10,217 bases of DNA from an uncultured Prevotellaceae bacterium (GTDB taxonomy: Bacteria > Bacteroidota > Bacteroidia > Bacteroidales > Bacteroidaceae): positions 1-10,217 of the forward strand of contig CADCQC010000128.1 in assembly GCA_902803455.1 (NCBI GenBank), in the 5' to 3' direction. Numbering within the stretch: the first letter of the stretch is position 1; each line of letters opens with the position of its first letter. Under the pieces are notes generated by a model, which saw only the letters and a list, made by a program, of their open reading frames with translations, was not told the DNA's origin and ran no database searches. The position numbers and the translations under genes are program-made. This document shows positions 1 through 7,254 of this stretch, piece after piece.

Positions 1-1
1 C

Positions 2-1558
2 AACCTGCGTTTCGATGATACCAATCCTATCAAGGAAGATACCGAGTATATCGAGAGCATTGAGCACGATATCCGATGGCTCGGTTTCAAATGGGCAAAC
101 GTCTACTATGCCAGCGACTATTTCCAGGAGCTGTGGGACTTCGCTGTGTGGCTCATCCAGCAAGGCCGCGCCTACGTGGATGAACAGAGCGCAGAGGTGA
201 TCGCCCAGCAAAAAGGCACCACCACCAGTCCCGGCACCAACAGTCCATACCGTGACCGTCCCATAGAGGAGAATCTCCGCCTGTTTGAGTATATGAACAG
301 TGGTGAAGCCACCCCAGGCACCCTCGTGCTCCGTGCCAAGATCGACATGGCCCATCCCAACATGCTTTTCCGCGACCCGCTGATCTACCGCGTGCTCAAT
401 ATCCACCATATCCGTACGGGCAACCGTTGGAATGCCTATCCGATGTATGATTTCACCCATGGACAGAGCGACTATCTTGAAGGTGTGACCCACTCCCTCT
501 GCACGTTGGAGTTTGTGGAGCACCGCCCCCTCTATGACCTCTTCGTCACATGGATGAAAGAATATAAGGGAGAAACCGAGCAGATAGAGGATAACAGGCC
601 GAGACAGACAGAGTTCAACAAACTCAACCTCACCTATACCCTCATGTCGAAGCGCAACCTGCTCGCCCTTGTCAACGAAGGACTGGTGAACGGTTGGGAT
701 GACCCACGCATGCCCACTATCTGCGGTTTCAGGCGCAGAGGATATAGTCCGGAGAGCATTATCAACTTCATCAACAAGATCGGATACACCACCTACGACG
801 CTCTCAATGAGATGGCTCTCCTGGAGAGTGCCGTTCGCGATGACCTCAACAGCCGCGCCATCCGTGTGAGTGCCGTCCTCGATCCTGTAAAAGTAGTCAT
901 CACCAACTATCCTGAGGGACAGAGCGAGATGCTGACCGCTGTCAACAACCCAGAGAACGAGGCCGATGGCAGTCATGAGGTGGAGTTCGGGCGCGAACTA
1001 TGGATAGAGCGCGACGACTTCATGAAAGTGGCAGAGAAGAAATTCATGCGTCTGGCTCCCGGCAAGGAAGTGCGCCTGAAGAACGCCTATATCATCAAGT
1101 GTGATGAGGAACACCCATGCGACGAGGATGCCGACGGACGTGTGACCACCATCTACTGCACCTACGACCCGGAATCACGCAGCGGGCTACCTGGTGCCAA
1201 CCGCAAAATAAAGGGAAAGACCCTTCATTGGGTGGGATGCCACAATGCCGTGGAAGCCGAGGTAAGACTCTACGACCGTCTGTGGAAAGTGGAAAACCCA
1301 CGCGACGAACTGGCAGACATCCGTGAGGCACAAGGCTGCGATAACGTAACAGCCATGAAACAGATTATCAACCCCGATAGTCTGAGTATACTCAAGCACT
1401 GCTATGTGGAGCCTTTCGCCTCCACCATGCGTCCCGGCGATTATCTGCAATTCCAGCGTATCGGTTACTTCATGGCCGACCCAGATACCACTGACGCTCA
1501 TCCTGTATTCAACAAGACCGTTGGATTAAAAGACACCTGGGCAAAGAAAAACAAATAA
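2..1558 (+). CDS. glnS: Glutaminyl-tRNA synthetase, 5'-truncated by window edge
   Basis: The enzyme charges tRNA-Gln with glutamine in the cytoplasm. The frame is open from base 2, and 518 residues are visible. The first visible residues, NLRFDDTNP, are the class I Gln/GluRS segment that follows the HIGH motif, so roughly the first 60 residues, including HIGH, lie outside the window. At 644-655 is MSKR, the GlnRS form of the KMSKS loop, inside LNLTYTLMSKRNL. Just after it, the WDDPRMPT segment (about visible residues 232-239) is characteristic of GlnRS. The C-terminal half is the two-barrel anticodon-binding region, ending in VFNKTVGLKDTWAKK as in other bacterial GlnRS. These motifs favour GlnRS over the related GluRS. 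The gene is the first visible member of a + strand cluster with the TPR and DedA genes. The reading frame shows no disruption. Confidence 0.96.
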   Translation, partial: NLRFDDTNPIKEDTEYIESIEHDIRWLGFKWANVYYASDYFQELWDFAVWLIQQGRAYVDEQSAEVIAQQKGTTTSPGTNSPYRDRPIEENLRLFEYMNSGEATPGTLVLRAKIDMAHPNMLFRDPLIYRVLNIHHIRTGNRWNAYPMYDFTHGQSDYLEGVTHSLCTLEFVEHRPLYDLFVTWMKEYKGETEQIEDNRPRQTEFNKLNLTYTLMSKRNLLALVNEGLVNGWDDPRMPTICGFRRRGYSPESIINFINKIGYTTYDALNEMALLESAVRDDLNSRAIRVSAVLDPVKVVITNYPEGQSEMLTAVNNPENEADGSHEVEFGRELWIERDDFMKVAEKKFMRLAPGKEVRLKNAYIIKCDEEHPCDEDADGRVTTIYCTYDPESRSGLPGANRKIKGKTLHWVGCHNAVEAEVRLYDRLWKVENPRDELADIREAQGCDNVTAMKQIINPDSLSILKHCYVEPFASTMRPGDYLQFQRIGYFMADPDTTDAHPVFNKTVGLKDTWAKKNK

Positions 1559-1588
1559 CTCTGTCATCATCACGAATTCCGACGTGCC

Positions 1589-3010
1589 ATGCACACCGAC
1601 TACTTCGAAGACAAGAAGTTCAAAGAGATACTACAAAAATTTGAAGAGGCGAAAGCCAACGGCGAGAGCATATATCTCGACAGCGAGGAGCTGACCGACA
1701 TCGCGGAATACTATCATTGGAAAGGCGACATCGACGAAGCCATGTCCGTGGCTGATTACGCCTTGAGCATCTTTGAAGGAGCCACTGGCCCACTGGTGCT
1801 CAAGGCGCGTACGGCTCTGCTCAACGACGAAGACCCCGAAAAAGCGATGGCATTCGCGGAACAGATTGCCGACAAGGGCGATCTGGATTATTGCTATATC
1901 AAGGCAGAAATTCTCATCGCATCGGGACGGTCAGCAGCAGCCGACATCTATCTGGAAACCTATTCGGAGTCGCTTTCCACAAGCCTCTACCCTGACTTCG
2001 TGCTTGATGTGGCCATCCTGTTTACCGACTATGAGCAGACAGATCTGGCAAAGAAATGGCTGGAGAAGTCGACAGAGAATAATATCGCCGACTATCAGGA
2101 GACATTGGGACGTATCTGCTATTATGAAAACAGGTATGAAGAATGTGAGCAAATTTTTTCACAACTGACAGAAGAATACCCTTACAACGCCTTCTACTGG
2201 GATATGCTTGCCAGTTGCCAACTGTCTATGAACCATCTCAACGACAGCATCAGCAGCAGCGAGTTTGCCATCGCCATTAACCCCAACGACGAGGATGCGC
2301 TTTACTACAAGGGTCACGCTCTCATGCGGCTGAAAAACTATCCTGATGCCATCGACTATTTCATCCGCCACAGCAAGGTGAGGAAAGAGAACATTGAAGG
2401 ACTCTACAACGCCGCTTTATGCCACATCTACCTTGACCAATACAAAGAAGCCATCGACTTGCTGGAAAAGGCCAAGAACATCCTTTCCCAGAAGAAGAGA
2501 GGCAAGCTCATACATGTGTATCAGGAACTGGCCTTCTCCTACAGCCGGGAGGGGAAACTGGACCTTGCGTTCCAAAATCTCGACGAGATGGCTTTTCTTG
2601 AAGACTATGACCCCTATGAGACCATGGTGATCCGCGGACATATCTATCTGGAGAACGGGTACAGCCAAGAGGCCCAGGAATGTTTCAGAAAAGCGGTGGA
2701 GGAGTCGGAATACTCATCAAAGGTCATTTTTCGTGTGGCCGTCTCGATGTATGACAACAACTTCCTTCAACTGGCCTATGAGATGATGGAGGAGCTGACA
2801 GATCAGGATAAGCAGGAAATTCCTCATGCCTACGCCTACATGGCCATCTGTGCCCATGATCTTCATCAGCGTGACGCCTTTCTCAAAAATCTGAAGGCCG
2901 CCATGGAGCAAGCTCCCGATGCTGCTGAGAATATCCTGAGCGGTCTATTTCCAGAGGGGATGGACGTCACCGATTATTATCAATATGCTTTATCAAATCC
3001 CAACTTATAA
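1589..3010 (+). CDS. TPR-repeat protein, cytoplasmic, function unknown
   Basis: This 473-residue protein is built almost entirely of helical TPR-like repeats. The clearest repeats are near residues 34-66, 168-200, 202-235, 236-269, 271-300, 307-340, 345-375 and 413-445. They show the usual small/aromatic pattern, for example ALYYKGHALMRLKNYPDAIDYF at 237-258 and GLYNAALCHIYLDQYKEAIDLL at 271-292. There is no signal peptide, lipobox or membrane segment, and the composition is acidic, so a cytoplasmic protein-protein scaffold is likely. No catalytic domain is visible. The start is the first ATG after glnS, 30 nt downstream; no Shine-Dalgarno sequence is seen, which is normal in Bacteroidetes. 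No promoter motif lies in the gap, and dedA begins 3 nt after its stop, so co-transcription with both neighbours is likely. A specific partner cannot be inferred. Confidence 0.88.
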   Translation: MHTDYFEDKKFKEILQKFEEAKANGESIYLDSEELTDIAEYYHWKGDIDEAMSVADYALSIFEGATGPLVLKARTALLNDEDPEKAMAFAEQIADKGDLDYCYIKAEILIASGRSAAADIYLETYSESLSTSLYPDFVLDVAILFTDYEQTDLAKKWLEKSTENNIADYQETLGRICYYENRYEECEQIFSQLTEEYPYNAFYWDMLASCQLSMNHLNDSISSSEFAIAINPNDEDALYYKGHALMRLKNYPDAIDYFIRHSKVRKENIEGLYNAALCHIYLDQYKEAIDLLEKAKNILSQKKRGKLIHVYQELAFSYSREGKLDLAFQNLDEMAFLEDYDPYETMVIRGHIYLENGYSQEAQECFRKAVEESEYSSKVIFRVAVSMYDNNFLQLAYEMMEELTDQDKQEIPHAYAYMAICAHDLHQRDAFLKNLKAAMEQAPDAAENILSGLFPEGMDVTDYYQYALSNPNL

Positions 3011-3013
3011 ATA

Positions 3014-3640
3014 ATGAACTGGATTAGTGCCCTATTGGGCAACCTCACCTACCCTACCATTTTTCTGTTGATGCTCTTGGAGAGCACCGTTGTGCCCGTA
3101 CCCTCTGAACTGGTAGTGTCACCGGCGGCCTATCATGCAGCCGGCGGGCATCTCAATGTATTTCTCGTCATCCTCTTCGCTACCATCGGTGCCGATGTGG
3201 GTGCTTCCATCAATTATGTGGCGGGTTATTATCTCGGCCGTCCCATCATTTACAAATTTGCCAACAGCCGTCTCGGCCATCTCTGCCTGCTCAATCAGGA
3301 GAAGGTGGAGAAGAGCGAGAAATATTTCTATGATCACGGTGTAGTGGCCACTCTCACCGGACGCCTGATTCCTGGCATCCGCCATCTGATCTCCATTCCC
3401 GCCGGTCTATCTAAGATGCCCTACTGGAAATTCCTGTTCTACACCACTGTCGGTGCAGGTGTCTGGCACAGTATCCTGGCCATTTTGGGATGGTATCTGC
3501 ATTCCTTTGTCCCCGAAGATCAGCTCAATGACCAGCTGATGAAGTATGGCGACTATATCAAGTGGGGTATCATCGCCCTTGTTCTGCTCGCCATCGCCTA
3601 TTTTGTTGTGAGACACTATTTGAAGAAGCGTCAAAAATAG
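3014..3640 (+). CDS. DedA/VTT-family inner-membrane protein
   Basis: This is a 208-residue polytopic membrane protein of the DedA (VTT-domain) family. Some members flip or transport lipids such as undecaprenyl phosphate or phosphatidylethanolamine and support envelope homeostasis; the substrate of this one is unknown. Visible family signatures are an N-terminal re-entrant segment with E23, P28, P30 and E32 (LLESTVVPVPSE). A Gly-rich segment lies at 59-76 (GADVGASINYVAGYYLGR). The DedA core GRLIPGIRHLISIPAG is at 116-131, with the conserved Arg-Pro-Gly-Arg pattern, followed by MPYWKFL. Hydrophobic segments lie at about 10-28, 48-72, 140-162 and 184-200, and the tail is basic (HYLKKRQK). The length is typical of the family. 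It begins 3 nt after the TPR gene stop, so translation of the two may be coupled. A hairpin terminator lies about 20 nt downstream. Confidence 0.93.
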   Translation: MNWISALLGNLTYPTIFLLMLLESTVVPVPSELVVSPAAYHAAGGHLNVFLVILFATIGADVGASINYVAGYYLGRPIIYKFANSRLGHLCLLNQEKVEKSEKYFYDHGVVATLTGRLIPGIRHLISIPAGLSKMPYWKFLFYTTVGAGVWHSILAILGWYLHSFVPEDQLNDQLMKYGDYIKWGIIALVLLAIAYFVVRHYLKKRQK

Positions 3641-3658
3641 AGACATCATTATATACGC

Positions 3659-3702
3659 AAAAGGGGTGCACCGTTTGGCGCACCCCTAAATTTATGCTTT
3701 TT
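3659..3702. terminator. Bidirectional terminator between convergent dedA and xylA
   Basis: An inverted repeat has arms AGGGGTGC at 3662-3669 and GCACCCCT at 3680-3687. One mismatch and two more G-C pairs extend it inward, leaving a GTTT loop. Read on the - strand, the hairpin is followed directly by TTTT (complement of 3659-3662), a standard intrinsic terminator for xylA. On the + strand the T tract is weaker and more distant (TTTTT at 3698-3702), so it probably stops dedA transcription less cleanly. It lies between the two converging stop codons, as expected for a shared terminator. Confidence 0.85.
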
Positions 3703-3713
3703 CGAAAGAAACT

Positions 3714-5033
3714 TTATTTGGCATAGAGAGCCACGATGGTCTCGTATTTCTCCTGTTTGCCAGAAGTCTGCTTTGGCTCCTCGACTTTCTTGCCATACTC
3801 ATAAACTTGCTCAAGAGTAAGTTTGCCATCCTCGAAGTCCTTGCCGATACCGCTGTCGAAGCTTGCATAGCGCTCTTTCTTCATTGCGGGCAGCTCGCTC
3901 TCCTCCAGGATAGCAGCAGCATTCTCGAGAGCACGTGCCATGGCATCCATACCGCTGATGTGGGCGATGAAGAGATCCTCGAGGTCGGTGGAATTACGAC
4001 GGATCTTGGCATCGAAGTTGGTGCCGCCATTGCCCAGACCACCATTGCGGATGATCTCCATCATGGCCTGTGTCAGTTCGAAGTTATCGATGGGGAACTG
4101 GTCGGTATCCCAGCCATTCTGAGCGTCACCACGGTTGGCGTCGATAGAACCCAGCATACCTGCATCCACGGCGCAAGCCAGCTCATGCTCGAAGGTGTGA
4201 CCGGCGAGAGTGGCATGGTTGACCTCGATATTGACCTTGAAGTCCTTGTCGAGTCCATGAGCACGGAGGAATCCGATGACTGTTTCGGTGTCGACATCAT
4301 ACTGGTGCTTTGAAGGCTCCATGGGTTTCGGCTCAATCAGGAATGTGCCTTTGAAGCCCTTTGCGCGAGCGTAGTCGCGAGCCATGGTCAGCATAGTAGC
4401 CATGTGCTCTTTCTCACGCTTCTGGTCGGTGTTGAGCAGGCTCATATAACCCTCACGTCCACCCCAGAACACATAGTTTGTACCGCCGAGCTTGATTGTA
4501 GCGTCGATGGCGTTTTTGATCTGTACAATAGCCCTTGCCACCACGTCGAAGTCAGGGTTGGTAGAAGCGCCATTCGCATAACGCTTGTTGCCAAATACGT
4601 TAGCAGTACCCCAGAGCAGTTTGATGTTGGGGAATTGCTTCATCTTCTCCTGAGCATAGTCAGTGATAGCCTTCATGCGCTCCTCGTACTCAGCGATGGT
4701 GGCACCCTCTTCAACGAGGTCAACATCATGGAAGCAGAAGTACTCGATTCCGAGTTTGTCCATGATCTCAAAGCCAGCGTCCATCTTGTCCTTAGCACGC
4801 TGTACGGGGCACTCAGCCTTATCCCACTCATAGCTACGAGTCTGTCCGCCAAACTGGTCAGCACTAGCTCCACCGAGTGTATGCCACCAAGCCATGGCAA
4901 ATTTCAGCCAATCTTTCATTTTCTTTCCCATGACAACCTTCTCGGGGTCATAGTAGTGGAAAGCCATTACATTCTTACTCTCTTTTCCTTCGAAAGGAAT
5001 CTTACCAGTAAATGGAAAATACTCTTTAGTCAT
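3714..5033 (-). CDS. xylA: Xylose isomerase (class II)
   Basis: XylA interconverts D-xylose and D-xylulose in the cytoplasm, using two divalent metal ions. The 439 residues match the class II family length (E. coli XylA is 440). By alignment with that family, the active-site His and Asp are H102 and D105 (FHDVD). Metal and substrate ligands are E234 and K236 (FLIEPKP), E270 and H273 (NIEVNHATLAGH), D298, D309 and D311 (GSIDANRGDAQNGWDTD), and D341 (NFDAK). The family segment VFWGGREGY is at 188-196. All key residues are present and the frame is intact. The start MTKEYFPFTGKIPFEGKES is the usual Bacteroidetes XylA N-terminus. The gene lies 50 nt downstream of xylB on the same strand, with no TAnnTTTG motif in the gap, so it is probably transcribed from the xylB promoter. 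It is the last gene of the operon. Confidence 0.98.
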   Translation of the reverse strand: MTKEYFPFTGKIPFEGKESKNVMAFHYYDPEKVVMGKKMKDWLKFAMAWWHTLGGASADQFGGQTRSYEWDKAECPVQRAKDKMDAGFEIMDKLGIEYFCFHDVDLVEEGATIAEYEERMKAITDYAQEKMKQFPNIKLLWGTANVFGNKRYANGASTNPDFDVVARAIVQIKNAIDATIKLGGTNYVFWGGREGYMSLLNTDQKREKEHMATMLTMARDYARAKGFKGTFLIEPKPMEPSKHQYDVDTETVIGFLRAHGLDKDFKVNIEVNHATLAGHTFEHELACAVDAGMLGSIDANRGDAQNGWDTDQFPIDNFELTQAMMEIIRNGGLGNGGTNFDAKIRRNSTDLEDLFIAHISGMDAMARALENAAAILEESELPAMKKERYASFDSGIGKDFEDGKLTLEQVYEYGKKVEEPKQTSGKQEKYETIVALYAK

Positions 5034-5083
5034 AATTTGGATGAATAATTAACAATAAATGTGTAGTTAAATGATTTTAGATT

Positions 5084-6589
5084 TCAACATGAAGCTTTTG
5101 CCACTTTCTCGAGCGTGCATTTCCAATTAGCGTATGCCTCGAGGTATTGTGGACGTAATTGCTCGTCGGGTTCGATGACGGCGAGTTTTTTGAGAGAGGC
5201 GAATGCCTCGTTGTTGTCCTTGTAGATGCCACAGCCCATACCTGCTCCCTTGGCAGCACCGACACTGCCATCGGTCTCGAGCAGTTCGATCGTGGCTCCA
5301 CTGACACCAGCGAGTGTATCGCGGAAGAGAGGACTGAGGAACATATTGGCCTTCCCTGCATGGATTTTGCGTATGTCCATGCCCATCTGCTGCATGATCT
5401 CCATGCCGTAGCAGAAACTGAAGACGATGCCCTCCTGTGCGGCTCTCATGAGATGAGCCTTTCCATGTTTATTGAAGTTGACTCCGTTGATGGAGCAACC
5501 CACTTCCTTGTTTTCGAGCACACGCTCCGCACCATTACCAAACGGGATGATGGAGACGCCCTCGCTACCAATGGGCACATTGGCCATAAAGTCGTTCATC
5601 TCTGCATAGGAGATGCCCTCTGGAGCGATGGTGCGGCGCACCCATGCGTTGAGGATGCCTGTTCCGTTGATGCACAGCAACACACCCAGTCTGTCGAGAT
5701 CCTTGGTATAGTTGACATGTGCGAAAGTGTTGACACGGCTCTTCTTGTCGTAATTGATCTCACCCAGCACGCCATAGACGACACCTGATGTGCCTGCGGT
5801 GGAAGCGATCTCACCTGGATTGAAGACATTCAGCGACAAGGCATTGTTGGGCTGGTCTCCTGCGCGATAGGATATCGGGGTACCCTCCTTGAGGCCCAGT
5901 TCGGCGGCTGCTGCGGCACAGACCTCGCTCTGCACGCTGAAAGTAGGCACGATATCGGGCACAAGACTATTGTCGAATCCGAAATATTTCATGAGGAAGT
6001 CGGCGACACGCTTTTCGCGGAAGTCCCAAAACATACCCTCGCTCAGTCCGCTGATAGTGGTATTGACCGTACCGCTGAGCCTCATGGCCAGATAGTCACC
6101 CGGAAGCATGAACTTATAGACCTTGTCAAAGAGCTCCGGTTCATTCTCCTTCACCCAAGCCAGTTTGGCTGCCGTGAAGTTGCCAGGAGAATTGAGCAGA
6201 TGGCCGAGACACTGCTCAGCCCCCAACTCACCGAAAGCCTTCTCCCCATAGGGGACGGCACGTGAATCACACCAGATGATGGACGGGCGGAGCACCTGCA
6301 AGTTTTTGTCCACGCACACAAGTCCATGCATCTGATAGGATATACCGATGGCCTTGATATCCTCACCGGTGGCCCCGGTCTCTGTCATGATTTTTTGTAG
6401 ACTAAGTTTAGCATAGTTCCACCATGATTCTGGTTCTTGCTCAGCCCATCCGGCCTTCACAGCCTTGATGGGAGCCTCTGACTCGGGGAAAAATGCTGAT
6501 GCAGCACACTCACCGGTATCTGCATCCACCAATGATGCCTTGACAGAACTGCTGCCGACATCGAAACCTAAAAGAAGTCTTTTTGCCAT
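5084..6589 (-). CDS. xylB: Xylulokinase, FGGY family
   Basis: XylB phosphorylates D-xylulose with ATP to xylulose 5-phosphate, which feeds the pentose phosphate pathway. The 501-residue protein has both FGGY actin-like lobes. The N-terminal phosphate loop is FDVGSSSVK at 9-17, with D10. The xylulokinase sugar-binding MH pair is M87-H88 in YQMHGL. WCDSR lies at 106-110. The likely catalytic base is D245 in RAGDQPNNA, matching the conserved AGDQ of xylulokinases. STAGTSGVVYG at 263-273 and the HAGKANMFLSP segment from 410 belong to the C-terminal ATP-binding lobe. The MH pair, AGDQ and the xylA neighbour favour xylulokinase over glycerol or ribulose kinases. The start MAKRLLLGFD lies 29 nt from a good Bacteroidetes -7 motif. 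It is the first gene of the xylBA operon; neither a transporter nor a regulator is linked inside the window. Confidence 0.96.
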   Translation of the reverse strand: MAKRLLLGFDVGSSSVKASLVDADTGECAASAFFPESEAPIKAVKAGWAEQEPESWWNYAKLSLQKIMTETGATGEDIKAIGISYQMHGLVCVDKNLQVLRPSIIWCDSRAVPYGEKAFGELGAEQCLGHLLNSPGNFTAAKLAWVKENEPELFDKVYKFMLPGDYLAMRLSGTVNTTISGLSEGMFWDFREKRVADFLMKYFGFDNSLVPDIVPTFSVQSEVCAAAAAELGLKEGTPISYRAGDQPNNALSLNVFNPGEIASTAGTSGVVYGVLGEINYDKKSRVNTFAHVNYTKDLDRLGVLLCINGTGILNAWVRRTIAPEGISYAEMNDFMANVPIGSEGVSIIPFGNGAERVLENKEVGCSINGVNFNKHGKAHLMRAAQEGIVFSFCYGMEIMQQMGMDIRKIHAGKANMFLSPLFRDTLAGVSGATIELLETDGSVGAAKGAGMGCGIYKDNNEAFASLKKLAVIEPDEQLRPQYLEAYANWKCTLEKVAKASC

Positions 6590-6618
6590 AGTAATCTGAT
6601 TTAGCTATAAAAGCATGG

Positions 6619-6651
6619 CAAAGATAATACAAAAAATCGACCTTTTGCAAA
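6619..6651 (-). promoter_or_regulatory. Bacteroidetes-type promoter of xylBA
   Basis: On the - strand the -7 element is TATCTTTG (complement of 6619-6626), a full match to TAnnTTTG. The -33 element is TTTG (complement of 6648-6651), with a 21-bp spacer. The predicted transcription start is about 6612, giving a leader of about 22 nt before the xylB ATG. The -33 box lies within the palindrome TTTTGCAAAA (6643-6652), which might also serve as a protein site; that part is inference. Confidence 0.72.
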
Positions 6652-6712
6652 AAAAAGTGTAAAAAAGCGTTGTATGATAGAAAAAATGGATAAAAAGTAA
6701 TTTTAGAAAAAA

Positions 6713-6731
6713 TGCAAGTAAAACGCTTGCA
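6713..6731 (-). promoter_or_regulatory. Inverted repeat upstream of the xylB promoter (possible operator or weak terminator)
   Basis: TGCAAG (6713-6718) and CTTGCA (6726-6731) form a 6-bp inverted repeat with a 7-nt spacer, about 60 bp upstream of the xylB -33 box. Read on the - strand, the hairpin is followed at once by six T residues (complement of 6707-6712). It could therefore be a back-up terminator behind the small winged-helix gene, or an operator for a regulator of xylBA. The short arms make either call tentative. Confidence 0.35.
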
Positions 6732-6764
6732 AAGAAACACTCAGGAAACCCGGGTGATGGGCAC

Positions 6765-6803
6765 AAAAAATGGGACACCCAATAGCTGAGTGTCCCATTT
6801 TTT
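6765..6803 (-). terminator. Strong intrinsic terminator of the winged-helix gene
   Basis: A perfect 14-bp inverted repeat pairs AAAAAATGGGACAC (6765-6778) with its complement at 6790-6803, leaving an 11-nt loop. On the - strand the GTGTCCC/GGGACAC core is followed by a run of six T residues. It starts 17 nt beyond the stop codon of the 6820-7113 gene, so it most likely ends that gene's transcript and insulates it from xylBA. Confidence 0.9.
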
Positions 6804-6819
6804 ATAACGTATAAAACGA

Positions 6820-7113
6820 TTAAGCAAGTGTGATCAAACCTTCCTCGTCTTTGATCTTTCCCTCTTTGAAGAGCCATCCCATACCGAGCAGAGTCTCTGC
6901 CTCAGTGATTTTAGCAGCCTTGGCGATGTCCTTCACGGCCATAGCCTTCTCAGCCTGGAACAGAGCCTGGTAAACATCACCAGCCTTGAAGCCAACGCTC
7001 TCAGCGTTGATAACGATTTCAGCCTTCTTTGCAGCTGCCTTTTTGGTAGTTGCTTTCTTCTCACCGGCTGCCTTTGTAGCAGCAGCCTTCGTTGTTGTTT
7101 TCTTTTCTGCCAT
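6820..7113 (-). CDS. Small winged-helix protein (DUF2582-like) with histone-H1-like tail
   Basis: The protein has 97 residues in two parts. Residues 1-30 are a low-complexity basic tail of ten Lys, ten Ala and six Thr, with repeated TKKAAAKK-like units resembling histone H1 tails. Residues about 33-97 resemble the DUF2582 winged helix-turn-helix family. Signatures are AGDVYQAL (44-51), the MAVKDIAKAAKIT helix-turn-helix (58-70), and LLGMGWLFKEGKI (75-87). From this I infer a cytoplasmic, nucleoid-associated or DNA-binding role, with the tail contacting the DNA backbone nonspecifically; the DNA target is unknown. It has its own promoter-like sequence and a strong terminator, so it is monocistronic. 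The start is the first ATG of the frame and gives the complete tail. Identity with DUF2582 is from remembered family pattern, not a search. Confidence 0.85.
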   Translation of the reverse strand: MAEKKTTTKAAATKAAGEKKATTKKAAAKKAEIVINAESVGFKAGDVYQALFQAEKAMAVKDIAKAAKITEAETLLGMGWLFKEGKIKDEEGLITLA

Positions 7114-7177
7114 AATTTACAAAATACAAAAATAAAAAGTGTTGAAGTTATTCTGTATCAACCTATTGAATTTGCTG

Positions 7178-7209
7178 CAAAATTAATGGTTTTATTTCAA
7201 ACTGTCCAA
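7178..7209 (-). promoter_or_regulatory. Probable promoter of the winged-helix gene
   Basis: On the - strand the -7 element is TAATTTTG (complement of 7178-7185), a full TAnnTTTG match. An imperfect -33 element, TTGG (complement of 7206-7209), lies 20 bp upstream. The predicted leader is about 55-60 nt and is A/T-rich. Another TAnnTTTG match (complement of 7127-7134) is too close to the start codon to be preferred. Confidence 0.6.
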
Positions 7210-7254
7210 TTTTATGGCTTTAAATTCAGCGTTTTTTGGCAGAAAATGTCAGAT

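Noticed and set aside
3807..5048. Two open frames (168 and 214 residues) on the + strand opposite xylA
   Set aside because: xylA is intact with all active-site residues. These frames arise from its codon bias and have no own promoter.
5159..5788. 209-residue open frame on the + strand opposite xylB
   Set aside because: It is antisense to intact xylB, with no recognisable motif in the translation.
6748..6755. Perfect palindrome ACCCGGGT
   Set aside because: An 8-bp palindrome containing a common restriction-site sequence, without flanking symmetry or repeat copies; it is compatible with chance.
6510..6877. Two small - strand open frames across the xylB upstream region
   Set aside because: They run through the strong terminator and the xylB promoter and overlap both flanking genes; their Phe/Leu-rich translations come from the T-rich intergenic DNA.
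7127..7134. Second TAnnTTTG match upstream of the winged-helix gene
   Set aside because: It would leave a leader of only a few bases, and no -33 element lies at the right spacing.
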